A stretch of 64,000 bases of DNA from Methanoregula sp. (GCF_023227875.1 NZ_JALOCH010000001.1:248001-312000); one strand, 5' to 3'; numbered from the stretch's first letter, positions 42,477-51,873 are shown. The notes: a model not told the origin generated them from the sequence alone. Program-made: numbers and translations.

Positions 42477-43952
42477 TTATTCCTTCTTCTGCTGGAGGTA
42501 CATGTTGATCGCGGCGGTGATCGCAGCCACTTTCTTCCCCTGGTCAAACGACCCGGCTAGCGTCTGCATGCGGGTCTCCTCATCCCGCTTGTACCGCTCG
42601 AGTGTACGTAATATATGCTCTTCCTGCAGGAAGTGCGTGTGGGTATTCCCCTCAATGAACTGCTGGTTGTTCATGATTGCGTAATGAAGGGGGAGCGTGG
42701 TCCTGATGCCGAGAACGATATATTCCGAGATTGCCCGTCGCATCCTCATGATCGCATCGGTGCGGGTGCTGTCCCAGGCACAGAGTTTTGCAATCATCGA
42801 GTCGTAATTGGTGGGGATCGTGTATCCCATGTGGATGCCGGAATCGACCCGGATGCCGGGCCCGCCCGGTGACCGGTAACGGAGAATCTTGCCCGGGTCG
42901 GCCGCGAAGTTATTGAGCGGGTCCTCGGCATTGATCCTGCACTCGATCGCATGCCCGCGGATCGAGAGGTCATTCTGCTCGAACGGGAGTGATTCACCCG
43001 CTGCAATGGCAATCTGTTGTTTGACAAGATCGACACCGGTAATGATCTCCGTGATCGTATGCTCTACCTGGAGGCGGGTGTTCATCTCCATGAAGTAATA
43101 GTTCCCTTCACTGTACAGGAACTCGACCGAGCCGGCATTGGAATAATCCGATGCTTCGACGACCTTGAGTGCCGACTGTGACATCCGCTCCCGCAGCTCG
43201 TCAGTCATGATCGGGGAGGGGGCCTCCTCGATCAGTTTCTGGTGACGGCGCTGGATCGAGCACTCCCGGTCGTACAGGTGGACAGCGTTCTTGTGTTCGT
43301 CGGCAAGCACCTGGAATTCGATATGCCGGGGCTGGGTGAGGTATTTTTCGATGAATACTGTTGCATCCCCAAACGCAGACTTTGCAATTCGCTGGCTCGC
43401 CGTGACAGCCTCTTCCAGGGACTGCTCGTTGTCCACGATTTGCATCCCGATGCCGCCACCCCCGGCACTCGCTTTGACAATGACCGGGTACCCGATCTCC
43501 GTGGCAACTTTTTTTGCTACATCAATGTCTTTGATACCGCTATCCGTACCCGGGAGTACCGGGACACCGGCATCTTTCATCATCTGCTTGCTGCCGATCT
43601 TGGAGCCCATCGCCTTGATGGTCTTCCATCCGGGGCCGACAAATGTGACGCTCTCGTCCTGGCAGAGCTTGGCAAACCGGTAATTCTCTGCAAGGAACCC
43701 GTACCCGGGATGGATCGCCTCGGCACCGGACTTCTTGGCAATATCGATGATGCGCTCCATGTTGAGGTAACTCCTGGAGGGGGGCGCTTCGCCGACATGA
43801 AATGCCTCGTCCGCGTACTTGACATGGAGGGCGTTCTTGTCCGCATCGGAATAGATCGCCACGGTCTCGATGTCGAGCTCGCGACAGGCCCGCATCACCC
43901 GGATCGCAATCTCGCCACGGTTGGCGATTAAGAGTTTCTCAAAAAATTTCAT
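42477..43952 (-). CDS. pycA: Pyruvate carboxylase subunit A (biotin carboxylase)
   Basis: 491 residues. ATP-grasp biotin carboxylase with LLIANRGEIAIRVMRACRELDIETVAIYSDAD, the glycine-rich KASAGGGGIGMQI, MEMNTRLQVEHTITE and GHAIECRINAEDP. It carboxylates biotin carried on PycB using ATP and bicarbonate. It overlaps pycB by four bases. Together they make oxaloacetate from pyruvate, the entry to the incomplete TCA branch that methanogens use for biosynthesis. Confidence 0.95.
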   Translation of the reverse strand: MKFFEKLLIANRGEIAIRVMRACRELDIETVAIYSDADKNALHVKYADEAFHVGEAPPSRSYLNMERIIDIAKKSGAEAIHPGYGFLAENYRFAKLCQDESVTFVGPGWKTIKAMGSKIGSKQMMKDAGVPVLPGTDSGIKDIDVAKKVATEIGYPVIVKASAGGGGIGMQIVDNEQSLEEAVTASQRIAKSAFGDATVFIEKYLTQPRHIEFQVLADEHKNAVHLYDRECSIQRRHQKLIEEAPSPIMTDELRERMSQSALKVVEASDYSNAGSVEFLYSEGNYYFMEMNTRLQVEHTITEIITGVDLVKQQIAIAAGESLPFEQNDLSIRGHAIECRINAEDPLNNFAADPGKILRYRSPGGPGIRVDSGIHMGYTIPTNYDSMIAKLCAWDSTRTDAIMRMRRAISEYIVLGIRTTLPLHYAIMNNQQFIEGNTHTHFLQEEHILRTLERYKRDEETRMQTLAGSFDQGKKVAAITAAINMYLQQKKE

Positions 43953-45688
43953 TGCACCACCAGCAGGACATCGCCGTTCTGGACGACATCGCCGGTATCG
44001 ACAAAGATCTCGGTGACCTTGCCGTCAGCCGGGCTGTGGATCGGGTTCTCCATCTTCATCGCTTCGAGGACAATAAGGGTATCGCCCTTCTTTACCGCGG
44101 AACCCCGGCTTACAAGCACCTGGAGGACCATGCCCTGCATATTGCTCTTGATGCCGCCAGCAAATTCCCCGCGCGGGATCTTCTGGGGTGCTACACTGGT
44201 CACTTCGACTTTACTCCCGCCAACGGATACGATCTTGACGGAGAAGACCTCGCCATCCACTTCAACTTCCATCTGGCTGGGAATGTCACTGGCAGGTTTC
44301 TGGGCCGGCTGCCTTTTTGGGATCTCTTCAATCGTCCGCTCTCCCTTGAGGAACGAGGGGGCAATGGCGGGATAGAGGATGTACGTCAGGACATCCTCCT
44401 CTTTTTTTACCAGTCCTGCTTTCGTTGCCTCCGCTTTCATGCTCTCGTACGCGGGTTCGAGCAGGTCGGCAGGCCGGGAGGTAATTACGTTTTCATCACC
44501 AATAATGAGCGTGCGGATCTCATCGCTCACCGGCCCGGGGGATTTGCCATAGAGGCCGCGCACATAGTCTTTGACCTCCTTGGTCACGTTCCGGTACCGC
44601 TGGCCGTTGACGAGGACGTTCAGCACGGCCTGGGTGCCGACAATCTGGCTCGTGGGCGTGACGAGCGGAGGGTAGCCAAGGTCTTTTCGGACCCGGGGGA
44701 TCTCCGCAAGGACTTCGTCCCAGCGGTCAAGTGCGTCCTGTTCCTGCAGTTGCGAGACGATATTGGAGATCATGCCTCCGGGAAGCTGGTAGATGAGGAC
44801 GTCGCTGTCCACGCGTTCCGAGATCGGGTTGAAGAGCCCGCCGTATTTTTCCCGGATCTGCAGGCACTGGTTGCGGACTACCCTGAGCTTGATCAGGTCG
44901 ATGCCCGTATCGCGGGGCGTCCCGATCAGGGATGCGACAACGCTCTCGGTTGGCGGTTGGGAGGTACCCATGGCAACGGGTGACATTGCGGTATCGAGGA
45001 TGTCGACACCGGCATCGATCGCTGCCTGGTAACTCATGGGCGCGATACCACTCGTGCAGTGGCTGTGGAGACAGACCTTCACATCCACCGCTTTCTTGAT
45101 GCCGGTGATAAGTTCCCGTGCCTCGGCTGGCATAATGAGGCCGGCCATGTCCTTGATGCAGATCGAATCGCAGTCAAGGGCGTACAGTTCCTTTGCCAGA
45201 TCGATGAATGATTTCGTGCTGTGGACCGGGCTTGTGGTATAGGATATCGTGCCCTGCAGGTGCGCCCCGGTCTTCTTGACCCGCTCCATCGAGCGCTTCA
45301 TGTTCCGGATATCGTTCAGCGCATCGAAGATACGAAAAATATCGACTCCGTTCTTATGGGCAGCGTCAACAAACTTGTCGACGACATCATCAGGATAGTG
45401 ACGGTACCCGACAAGGTTCTGTCCCCTGAGGAGCATCTGGATGGGAGTATGCTTGAGTTCTGCCTTGAGAGCCTTCAGCCGGTCCCACGGGTCATCGTTT
45501 AAAAACCGTATGCAGGTATCGAATGTTGCACCGCCCCATGCCTCAACGGAAAAAAAACCGCAGTGATCGATTTCCTGTGCAAGAGGAAGCATGTCCTCAG
45601 TCCGGAGCCGTGTGGCAATCAGTGACTGATGGGCGTCACGGAGGGTGGTATCGGTAATCAGGACTTTTTTTGTGGACGCAGCGTGCAT
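43949..45688 (-). CDS. pycB: Pyruvate carboxylase subunit B (carboxyltransferase plus biotin carrier)
   Basis: 579 residues. The N-terminal TIM barrel has ITDTTLRDAHQSLIATRLRTEDMLP with metal and pyruvate residues, ICIKDMAGL and VCLHSHCTSG. The C-terminal biotinyl domain carries EAMKMENP with the biotinylated Lys545. It transfers the carboxyl group from biotin to pyruvate. Similar subunits serve as oxaloacetate decarboxylase alpha, but the adjacent pycA and absence of membrane subunits support the carboxylase. It starts 51 bases after the ECF transporter genes. Confidence 0.95.
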   Translation of the reverse strand: MHAASTKKVLITDTTLRDAHQSLIATRLRTEDMLPLAQEIDHCGFFSVEAWGGATFDTCIRFLNDDPWDRLKALKAELKHTPIQMLLRGQNLVGYRHYPDDVVDKFVDAAHKNGVDIFRIFDALNDIRNMKRSMERVKKTGAHLQGTISYTTSPVHSTKSFIDLAKELYALDCDSICIKDMAGLIMPAEARELITGIKKAVDVKVCLHSHCTSGIAPMSYQAAIDAGVDILDTAMSPVAMGTSQPPTESVVASLIGTPRDTGIDLIKLRVVRNQCLQIREKYGGLFNPISERVDSDVLIYQLPGGMISNIVSQLQEQDALDRWDEVLAEIPRVRKDLGYPPLVTPTSQIVGTQAVLNVLVNGQRYRNVTKEVKDYVRGLYGKSPGPVSDEIRTLIIGDENVITSRPADLLEPAYESMKAEATKAGLVKKEEDVLTYILYPAIAPSFLKGERTIEEIPKRQPAQKPASDIPSQMEVEVDGEVFSVKIVSVGGSKVEVTSVAPQKIPRGEFAGGIKSNMQGMVLQVLVSRGSAVKKGDTLIVLEAMKMENPIHSPADGKVTEIFVDTGDVVQNGDVLLVVQ

Positions 45689-45739
45689 GAAGGAGACCTC
45701 TGCCGGGCAGCAGGATTAGATATTCAGCCTCTCAAAACT

Positions 45740-46393
45740 TCATCGGTAAAGTATAAAAAATTCACTAACGGGAATGAGAGCGATGATGAGCACGCAGAGC
45801 GCTGTACCTGTGGAAAGGATGTCCATTTTTGGTGTAATGAACTCCGGGCAGAGCGATCCTCCGTCACGATACCCCCGCACCGCCATGAGTTCAGCGGTGC
45901 TCTCGGCCCGGGAGAGTGTACCATTCACGAGAACGAAACCGGCAGGGACCAGCGTCTTCCACAGGGGATTTATCCCTTTGAGTGTTTCTGCAAGGCGGAT
46001 CTGGTGGAAGTCATGGATCAGGAGGTGCAGGGTCTGCATGCCCATATCCGCCATCATGCCGAGCTCGAATCCTGCGCGTTCTCCCAGCAGCCATACGCCA
46101 AACCGGAGGAATTCGCCGCTCTTCTGTTCCGTGTATAACCAGAACCCGATGAGGATGATAACCATCATACGGATAAAATAGGATGCCCCGTCGCCCCCGG
46201 TCAGCGCGAGCACGATACTGAAAAAAGCGATCATGGCTGCAACGGGAAGCATCATGCGGAATTGTTTTACCTGTGCAAACCTGCCCGTGAAGATGAGCCA
46301 CCAGAGAAATGCTGCAACTGCTCCCGGGATACTGTAAAAGGCTGATATGCACAGGAGTACTGCCGCAGCGGTCCGCAGTCTTACGTCCTGCAT
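45740..46393 (-). CDS. bioN: ECF transporter transmembrane (T) component, BioN-like
   Basis: About 217 residues; ATG 46393 overlaps the upstream ATPase stop. There are four or five hydrophobic segments and the ARG-type coupling motifs characteristic of CbiQ/BioN proteins: LSRAESTAELMAVRGYRD near the C-terminus matches the Ala-Arg-Gly signature region. It couples two ATPases to the BioY substrate protein. Its place right after them completes a biotin ECF transporter. Confidence 0.82.
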   Translation of the reverse strand: MQDVRLRTAAAVLLCISAFYSIPGAVAAFLWWLIFTGRFAQVKQFRMMLPVAAMIAFFSIVLALTGGDGASYFIRMMVIILIGFWLYTEQKSGEFLRFGVWLLGERAGFELGMMADMGMQTLHLLIHDFHQIRLAETLKGINPLWKTLVPAGFVLVNGTLSRAESTAELMAVRGYRDGGSLCPEFITPKMDILSTGTALCVLIIALIPVSEFFILYR

Positions 46394-47073
46394 GCCGCCT
46401 CCAGGAGATCGGATGGAGTGATATTTTCCGGCACTTTCCCCCGTGCTATGAGTTTTTTTATCATTTCTGGTGCATGTTCCCATACCTCAAACGCACCGGG
46501 AATTGATCCCCTGCTGTGAAGTGAACCATGGGCGATCTCCCAGATATAATCCACCCGCGGGAACTGCATCTGTTCATGCGTAAAGATCACCGTTACACCG
46601 GTTGTACGGTGTGAGATCTCAATGCACACGCGTTCTTTTTCCCGGCAGTCAAGGGAGCTGAAGGGTTCATCAAGTACCAGGAGATCGTATTCCCGGGCCA
46701 TGACGCAGGCAAGGTGAAGGCGTTTCAATTCGCCCCTGCTCAGTTTCAGCGGGGAGTGATCCAGTCGGTCACGGAGGTTCGCTGCGGTTAATATGGCCGT
46801 GGGATCGACACCCCATGAGATACATTCGTCCCTGATGGTTGTTCCCGTGACATGATATTCCGGGAACTGGAACGAGACCATCAGCGAGGATATCCCTTCG
46901 CGGTAAACCGTGCCGGAGGACGGGGGTAACAGCCCGGCGAGCATCAGTGCGAGTGTGGTCTTCCCGGTGCCGGTATCGCCGCTGACCAGGTGGATGCCTT
47001 CTGCGAATATGCCCCGGGCGGAGAGGGACCATCCTTCCCGGGACAGGCAGGTGTTGTCCAGGAGAACTCTCAT
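46381..47073 (-). CDS. ECF transporter ATP-binding protein (second ATPase)
   Basis: About 230 residues. Walker A is VSGDTGTGKTTLALMLAGL, the signature LKLSRGELKRLHLACVMA (LSRGE in place of LSGGQ), and Walker B LLVLDEPFSSLD. ATG 47073 overlaps the preceding stop as ATGA. Energy-coupling factor transporters use two different ATPases, and this would be the A' partner. It pairs with the gene at 47070-47741. Confidence 0.85.
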   Translation of the reverse strand: MRVLLDNTCLSREGWSLSARGIFAEGIHLVSGDTGTGKTTLALMLAGLLPPSSGTVYREGISSLMVSFQFPEYHVTGTTIRDECISWGVDPTAILTAANLRDRLDHSPLKLSRGELKRLHLACVMAREYDLLVLDEPFSSLDCREKERVCIEISHRTTGVTVIFTHEQMQFPRVDYIWEIAHGSLHSRGSIPGAFEVWEHAPEMIKKLIARGKVPENITPSDLLEAACRT

Positions 47074-47741
47074 GTGCCGCACCTCAGGGAAAGCGGGTAA
47101 AATGCACTGCCAGAAAGAGTGGAAAAGACCTCGTGGGGCGCTCCGTGGTGCACGGCCCTGCCATTTTCAAGATAAACAATCCGGTCGCTCAGTGCAGCGG
47201 TCTCCATCTGCTGGGTGCACCGGATCACGTAGGGTATCCCGCCCGACCTCAGGATGCCATCGATCGTACGGGCCCTGCCGGCATCGAGATGGGAGTCATA
47301 TTCGTCAAGCACAAGGACCCGGGGGGAATGGACAAGGGCCGCAGCAAGGGCCACAAGGATCTTCTCGCCTCCTGAGAGATCGCGAACCGCCCTGTCCCGG
47401 AGGTGAATGATGCCCATCACCCCAAGCTGATGGTCGACCCGGCCGGAGATCATGTCACACGAAACCCGACGGAACCTTAACGGGGACGCAACCTCGTCCG
47501 CAACTGTTTCGAACAGGATATTGCGGTCCGGGAACTCGTTTACCCAGCCGGTCTCCGTCTCCCGCGGTGGGAGGCCATCGACAAGCACCGACCCCGCAGC
47601 CGGTTCAGTGATCCCGACACAGCATTTGAGGAGCGTGGTCTTGCCGCTGCCATTTGGCCCGATCACTGATGTGATCCCGGGCAGGATATCCAGTGAAGGA
47701 ATATCGAGCGCCTGGTGCCGGAGGTTGCGTATCAAAATCAT
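47070..47741 (-). CDS. bioM: ECF transporter ATP-binding protein (first ATPase, BioM-like)
   Basis: About 223 residues from ATG 47741, which overlaps the bioY stop by four bases. Walker A is VIGPNGSGKTTLLKCCVGI, the signature RDLSGGEKILVALAAAL, and Walker B VLVLDEYDSHLD, where Tyr follows DE instead of the usual Pro. It powers biotin uptake with BioY and the T component. A longer open frame upstream runs across bioY and is not used. Confidence 0.86.
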   Translation of the reverse strand: MILIRNLRHQALDIPSLDILPGITSVIGPNGSGKTTLLKCCVGITEPAAGSVLVDGLPPRETETGWVNEFPDRNILFETVADEVASPLRFRRVSCDMISGRVDHQLGVMGIIHLRDRAVRDLSGGEKILVALAAALVHSPRVLVLDEYDSHLDAGRARTIDGILRSGGIPYVIRCTQQMETAALSDRIVYLENGRAVHHGAPHEVFSTLSGSAFYPLSLRCGT

Positions 47742-48247
47742 GGAAGCCTTCGGGCAATCACGTACGCGGCAACGCACTTGATGGTGCCACCAATGACAAA
47801 GGGCAGGACGCCGGCAGAAAATGCCGGGAGTAAACCCATCCCGAGGGAATACATCAGCCACGCCATGCCAAAGAGAAGGGTAATGGCGGTCCCGCATGCA
47901 ATCCCGGCGATATGCACATACCGGGATTCTCTCTCATATGCCAGACCGACAACCAGTGCAGTGAATATAAAACCGATAAGGTATCCCCCGGTCGGGCCGA
48001 GGAGCACACCCGGCCCGGCCATGCCGTTGTGAAATACCGGGAGGCCGAGTGCTCCCAGTACAACATACGCGGCAACCGGGATCACGGCCCTGCGCTTCAT
48101 CACGGCGCCGGCAAGCAGCACGAACAGTGTCTGGAGGGTGAACGGCACCGGGATACAGGGAATGGAGATCCAGCTCCCGAGCGCGATGAGGCCGATGAAG
48201 GCAGCGGAATATGCAATGAGCCGTGATCGCTCCAGGTCACCAAACAT
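47738..48247 (-). CDS. bioY: Biotin transporter substrate-binding protein BioY
   Basis: About 169 residues with six hydrophobic segments. The BioY signature is present: WISIPCIPVPFTLQTLFVLLAGAV, GALGLPVFHNGMAGPGVLLGPTGGYLIGF. It binds biotin in the membrane as the S component of the ECF transporter encoded downstream. The ATG at 48247 lies inside a perfect palindrome that I read as the BirA operator. The gene follows birA on the same strand. Confidence 0.94.
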   Translation of the reverse strand: MFGDLERSRLIAYSAAFIGLIALGSWISIPCIPVPFTLQTLFVLLAGAVMKRRAVIPVAAYVVLGALGLPVFHNGMAGPGVLLGPTGGYLIGFIFTALVVGLAYERESRYVHIAGIACGTAITLLFGMAWLMYSLGMGLLPAFSAGVLPFVIGGTIKCVAAYVIARRLP

Positions 48248-48279
48248 CGTCAACCATTAAAAAAATGATGGTTGACGAT
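48246..48279. promoter_or_regulatory. BirA-type biotin operator over the bioY start
   Basis: ATCGTCAACCAT and ATGGTTGACGAT are perfect 12-bp inverted repeats separated by 10 bases. The cores GTCAACC and GGTTGAC are spaced by 14 bases, the geometry known for bacterial BirA sites (GTAAACC-N14/15-GGTTTAC). CTTTTTATC just upstream (minus strand) could be the TATA box. Binding here would block transcription of bioY and the following genes. Confidence 0.8.
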
Positions 48280-48294
48280 AAAAAGGTAATCCTG

Positions 48295-49275
48295 TCACTG
48301 GTGATAGCAGTCGCCGGCAATGACGCGTTCGAGCTTGCCATTGGGCTTTCTGATGATCAGCGCGCCGAACTCGTCAATGTCCACCGCTTCGCCTTCAAAG
48401 CTGTTCTTGAGCGTCCGGATCTGGACCCGGTTATCCAGCGTGCAGGAGATGCTCTTCCATTCCTGGATGATCGCGTCATATTCGCCGCTCTCGATCAAAA
48501 GGTAATGGCTCTCAAATTCTTTTAAGATGCGGGCAAGGAATGCGGCACGGTCAACCTTGTGGCCCACCTCCGCACAGATGGAGGTGATCTGGTTCTGGAG
48601 TTCCGGTGTAAAATTGGTGATAGGTACGTTCACGTCAATCCCAATGGAGAGGAGGCAGTGGTGGACCACATCGGAATCTGCCGAAAGTTCGAGCAGGAGG
48701 CCGGCCACTTTCTTGTTGCCGATGAAGATATCGTTGGGCCACTTGATGAGGGCACCGAGATTGAACTCCTTACGGATCGCCCGTGCGACCGCAATCGATC
48801 CGGCCATCGTGATCATGAAGATATGGTCGATGGGCACATGGGGCTTGAGGACAATGGTCAGCCAGATCCCGCCGCTGGGTGAGATCCAGGCCCGTCCCAT
48901 CCTGCCGAAACCGCCGGTCTGCTCCTCGGCGATGATGACCATACCATGCATCTTATCGACATCGCCTTCGGAACAGAGCTGCTTTCCCACCCAGATGGTT
49001 GAGGACGTGTTCTCGAAGTACCGCATCTTTTTACCGATGAACCGGGTCTGCAGCTTCTTATGGATCTCGTACGGGAGCAGTCGGGTGCTCGGATGGGTGA
49101 GCTGGTATCCCGCTTTCTGCGACGAGGAGATATCATACCCCATCATGCGGAGTTCGTTGATATGTTTCCAGACTGCCGAGCGGGTAATGCCCAGTTCATT
49201 GCTGATTATCTCCCCTGAGAGCGGGCCTTCTGCACGTTCGAGAATCTCAAGTACTTTAAACGCGGATTCCGGCAT
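48295..49275 (-). CDS. birA: Bifunctional biotin ligase and biotin operon repressor
   Basis: 326 residues from ATG 49275, which has GGAGGT eight bases upstream. Residues 1-60 are a winged helix (LGITRSAVWKHINELRMMGYDI). The ligase domain has EEQTGGFGRMGRAWISPSGGIW around 117-138 and IKWPNDIFIGNKKVAGLLLE. It attaches biotin to PycB and, with biotinyl-AMP bound, represses. The palindrome after its stop, at the bioY start, is the expected target. Many archaeal ligases lack the DNA-binding domain, so this is a regulator form. Confidence 0.94.
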   Translation of the reverse strand: MPESAFKVLEILERAEGPLSGEIISNELGITRSAVWKHINELRMMGYDISSSQKAGYQLTHPSTRLLPYEIHKKLQTRFIGKKMRYFENTSSTIWVGKQLCSEGDVDKMHGMVIIAEEQTGGFGRMGRAWISPSGGIWLTIVLKPHVPIDHIFMITMAGSIAVARAIRKEFNLGALIKWPNDIFIGNKKVAGLLLELSADSDVVHHCLLSIGIDVNVPITNFTPELQNQITSICAEVGHKVDRAAFLARILKEFESHYLLIESGEYDAIIQEWKSISCTLDNRVQIRTLKNSFEGEAVDIDEFGALIIRKPNGKLERVIAGDCYHQ

Positions 49276-49279
49276 GACA

Positions 49280-49702
49280 TTACCTCCGGGAATTGCTCTG
49301 TTCTGAATCGAGAGGGCAGGGGTCCTTGCCGCACACCTGCTTGAGGATCGCAGACTGGTGCTCCATGAGCGTGGCGAGATCGAATATGCCCGTGATATCG
49401 ACAATACCGATCGCACCGATCGCGTTCCCGTCCTTATCCCGGATGGGTGTAACGGTGACCGGCACTCCTTTATAGGCCCCGGTTGAGGGGGTTGTCTTGA
49501 TCAGCGTGTTCTTTTCAATGGCATCGAGAAGGATCGGGCCGGTGTACTTGCGGTCAATTACTCTCCCGTCCTCAACCCGGATGCCGTCCCGGTCAACGGA
49601 CTTCGCAGTGACGGGAAGCCGGTGTACCAGGTCATGGACGGCAAGGACAATGGGCTCAAGCTCGTCTGATTCGGCACTGCAGGATAAAATATAGCGGTGC
49701 AT
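49280..49702 (-). CDS. DUF2111 family protein
   Basis: 140 residues. GIRVEDGRVIDRKYTGPILLDAIEKNTLIKT and GAYKGVPVTVTPIRDKDGNAIGAIGIVDI are conserved in DUF2111 proteins of methanogens. The second half looks like a PAS- or roadblock-type alpha/beta domain, which could sense a ligand. Its stop is four bases before the birA start, so they share a transcript. Function unknown; a link with biotin control is only suggested by position. Confidence 0.75.
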   Translation of the reverse strand: MHRYILSCSAESDELEPIVLAVHDLVHRLPVTAKSVDRDGIRVEDGRVIDRKYTGPILLDAIEKNTLIKTTPSTGAYKGVPVTVTPIRDKDGNAIGAIGIVDITGIFDLATLMEHQSAILKQVCGKDPCPLDSEQSNSRR

Positions 49703-49846
49703 AAAGAATGCCTCAATACTCTGGTCATTCTTTATCCAGATGAAGGTTGCGTATCAGGCAGGGCCATTTCCCTGCAAAACGAAAAAATTCTGTAAAAATT
49801 CTTTAAATCCTCTTAATGACGCTTTGTCCGGATTACCGGCGTGTGA

Positions 49847-50422
49847 TTAAAAGGTCGTCTGATCTCCATTGCAGCAGAATGTTTTGAGGAAACTGCGTGA
49901 AGGGAACTCATGGACACTGGTCACGATGATCGTTCCCTTCCCGCAGGTGTGCTCAATGATGACATCCGATGATCCATCCGCCCCGATACCCCGCCCCTCA
50001 TGGACCGGGAATGTCCCGTCGCATTCGATATTCTCCGGATTATATTCATCAACAATCGTCGTGGCAACAGACCCCCCGGAAAAGGCGAGGCTCCTGGGAT
50101 GGCAGTCATGCCGGTAGGTCACCTCAAACGGCAGCCAGTCATAGGCATCCGGCCTGTCATCCGCGGCCCCGAAGACAAGGAGGTTCCCCCCGCCTTCCAC
50201 GAACCTCCTGATCCGCGATGACGAGGCCCGGAGTGCCGGGAGGAGGTTTGAATACCGGGGGTTCCCAAAGCCGGTGGGGATGATCAGGCAGTTGAACGAG
50301 CCCCGGAAGAACGGGGCTGCGAGCATCTGGGGCGTGACGATTTCACAGATGATCCCGCAGTCCTCGATCAGCCGGCTGAAGTGCTGCGGGGAGTTCCAGA
50401 CAAATCCTGCCCGGCAGCTCAT
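49847..50422 (-). CDS. Unknown protein with glutamine-amidotransferase-like fold
   Basis: 191 residues. The order of strands and NCLIIPTGFGNPRYSNLLPAL, IRRFVEGGGNLLVFGA and a late GKGTIIVTSVHEFPS resemble class I amidotransferase-like domains, but no clear catalytic Cys-His-Glu triad is seen at the usual nucleophile elbow. It overlaps rtcB by four bases (ATGA), so it is translated with the RNA ligase. I do not recognise a named family. Confidence 0.65.
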   Translation of the reverse strand: MSCRAGFVWNSPQHFSRLIEDCGIICEIVTPQMLAAPFFRGSFNCLIIPTGFGNPRYSNLLPALRASSSRIRRFVEGGGNLLVFGAADDRPDAYDWLPFEVTYRHDCHPRSLAFSGGSVATTIVDEYNPENIECDGTFPVHEGRGIGADGSSDVIIEHTCGKGTIIVTSVHEFPSRSFLKTFCCNGDQTTF

Positions 50423-51852
50423 CCCTTGATCACCCCAACGGGACTGAGCCGGGCCACGAGCCGCGAGATGCCGACATCGTGCACAACCCGGACTACCTCG
50501 TCGCTGGGCTTGTATACGCCGGGTGCTTCGTCCGCGATCGCGTTCTCGTGGGGGGCCCGGACAATGATCCCTTCCTTTAACAGGTTCTCCGTCACCTCCT
50601 TCCCGCTCATCCGCTTCTTGGCCTGCGAGCGGCTCATGATCCGGCCCGCCCCGTGACAGGTGCTGCCAAAGGTCCTCTCCATGGCGGTCTCGGTCCCGCG
50701 GAGGATATAGGAGGAGGTGCCCATGCTGCCGGGAATGATCACCGGCTGGCCGATGGAGGAGAGTTCCGGGGGGATATCCGCCGAGCCCGGCCCGAATGCC
50801 CGGGTAGCGCCCTTGCGGTGGACACAGACCTTCATGGACTTCCCATCGACAACATGGTCCTCGAACTTTGCGACATTATGGGCAACGTCATACACGAGCG
50901 GCATGTCCTCGTAATCGATCCGGAACAGCGTTGAGAGGACCTGGCGGGTGGTGTGCGTGATCATCTGCCGGTTTGCCCACGCATAATTTGCCGCGGCGGC
51001 CATGGCGCCGAAATATTCCCTGCCTTCCGGGGACGTGAGCGGTGCGCAGGCAAGCTGCCGGTCGGGAAGCTTGATCTGGTATTTTTTTGTCGCCGCTTCA
51101 AGGAGTTTTACGTGATCCGTGCAGACCTGGTGCCCGAGCCCCCGTGAACCGCAGTGGATCATGCAGCAGACCTGGCCTTCCCGGATCCCGAACGCCTCCG
51201 CGGCAACCGGATCGAAGATCTCGCGGACGACCTGGACTTCAAGGAAATGGTTGCCGGACCCCAGGGTGCCACCCTGCGGTATGCCGCGCTGCCGCGCCTT
51301 TGCCGATACATGGCGCGTATCGGCCCCGTTCATGCAGCCGCTCTCTTCGCACCTGACGAGATCGCGGGGGACGCCATACCCGTTCTCCACGGCCCAGCGG
51401 GCACCTGTTGTCATCATCGCATCGAGCGAACGCGGCGAGAGCTTCAGGGAACTTTTCGCACCAACCCCCGTGGGGACTGCATGGAAGAGCTGGTCGACCA
51501 GGTCCCGCCTGCCACTGACATCCGCAAAGGAGAGCGGCGTGGTCATCAGCCGGACGCCGCAGTTGATGTCAAACCCCACGCCCCCGGGCGAGATGACCCC
51601 GTCTTCGAGCGAGAATGCCGCAACCCCCCCGATGGGAAACCCGTATCCCCAGTGAATATCCGGCATGGCGAGGGCATTCTTGATAATGCCCGGCATGGTT
51701 GCGACATTCGCGAGCTGCTGCAGTGCCCCGGGCTCAAGGCTCTCTCCAAGGGACTCCGAAAGAAAAAACCGTCCCGGGACCCGCATGCCGGGAATAAATC
51801 CCTCCGGCACCTCCCACTCGTTTGTATCGATCCGTTTTACGCCTTCAATCAT
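50419..51852 (-). CDS. rtcB: tRNA-splicing RNA ligase RtcB
   Basis: 477 residues. It joins 2',3'-cyclic phosphate and 5'-OH ends after intron removal, using GTP and manganese. Family motifs are GVGFDINCGVRLM with the metal cysteine, GTLGSGNHFLEVQ, CMIHCGSRGLGHQV, YDVAHNVAKFE and HRKGATRAFGPG with the guanylylated histidine in the C-terminal part. The archease gene lies just upstream. A substrate, the intron-containing tRNA-Met, is present 10 kb away. Confidence 0.96.
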   Translation of the reverse strand: MIEGVKRIDTNEWEVPEGFIPGMRVPGRFFLSESLGESLEPGALQQLANVATMPGIIKNALAMPDIHWGYGFPIGGVAAFSLEDGVISPGGVGFDINCGVRLMTTPLSFADVSGRRDLVDQLFHAVPTGVGAKSSLKLSPRSLDAMMTTGARWAVENGYGVPRDLVRCEESGCMNGADTRHVSAKARQRGIPQGGTLGSGNHFLEVQVVREIFDPVAAEAFGIREGQVCCMIHCGSRGLGHQVCTDHVKLLEAATKKYQIKLPDRQLACAPLTSPEGREYFGAMAAAANYAWANRQMITHTTRQVLSTLFRIDYEDMPLVYDVAHNVAKFEDHVVDGKSMKVCVHRKGATRAFGPGSADIPPELSSIGQPVIIPGSMGTSSYILRGTETAMERTFGSTCHGAGRIMSRSQAKKRMSGKEVTENLLKEGIIVRAPHENAIADEAPGVYKPSDEVVRVVHDVGISRLVARLSPVGVIKG

Positions 51853-51873
51853 CTGCTCACCTGCCGGGTTTCT

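Noticed and set aside
43952..44983. 343-codon open frame on the plus strand opposite pycB
   Set aside because: It mirrors the pycB coding sequence, has no domain, and arises from the GC-rich third positions of the true gene.
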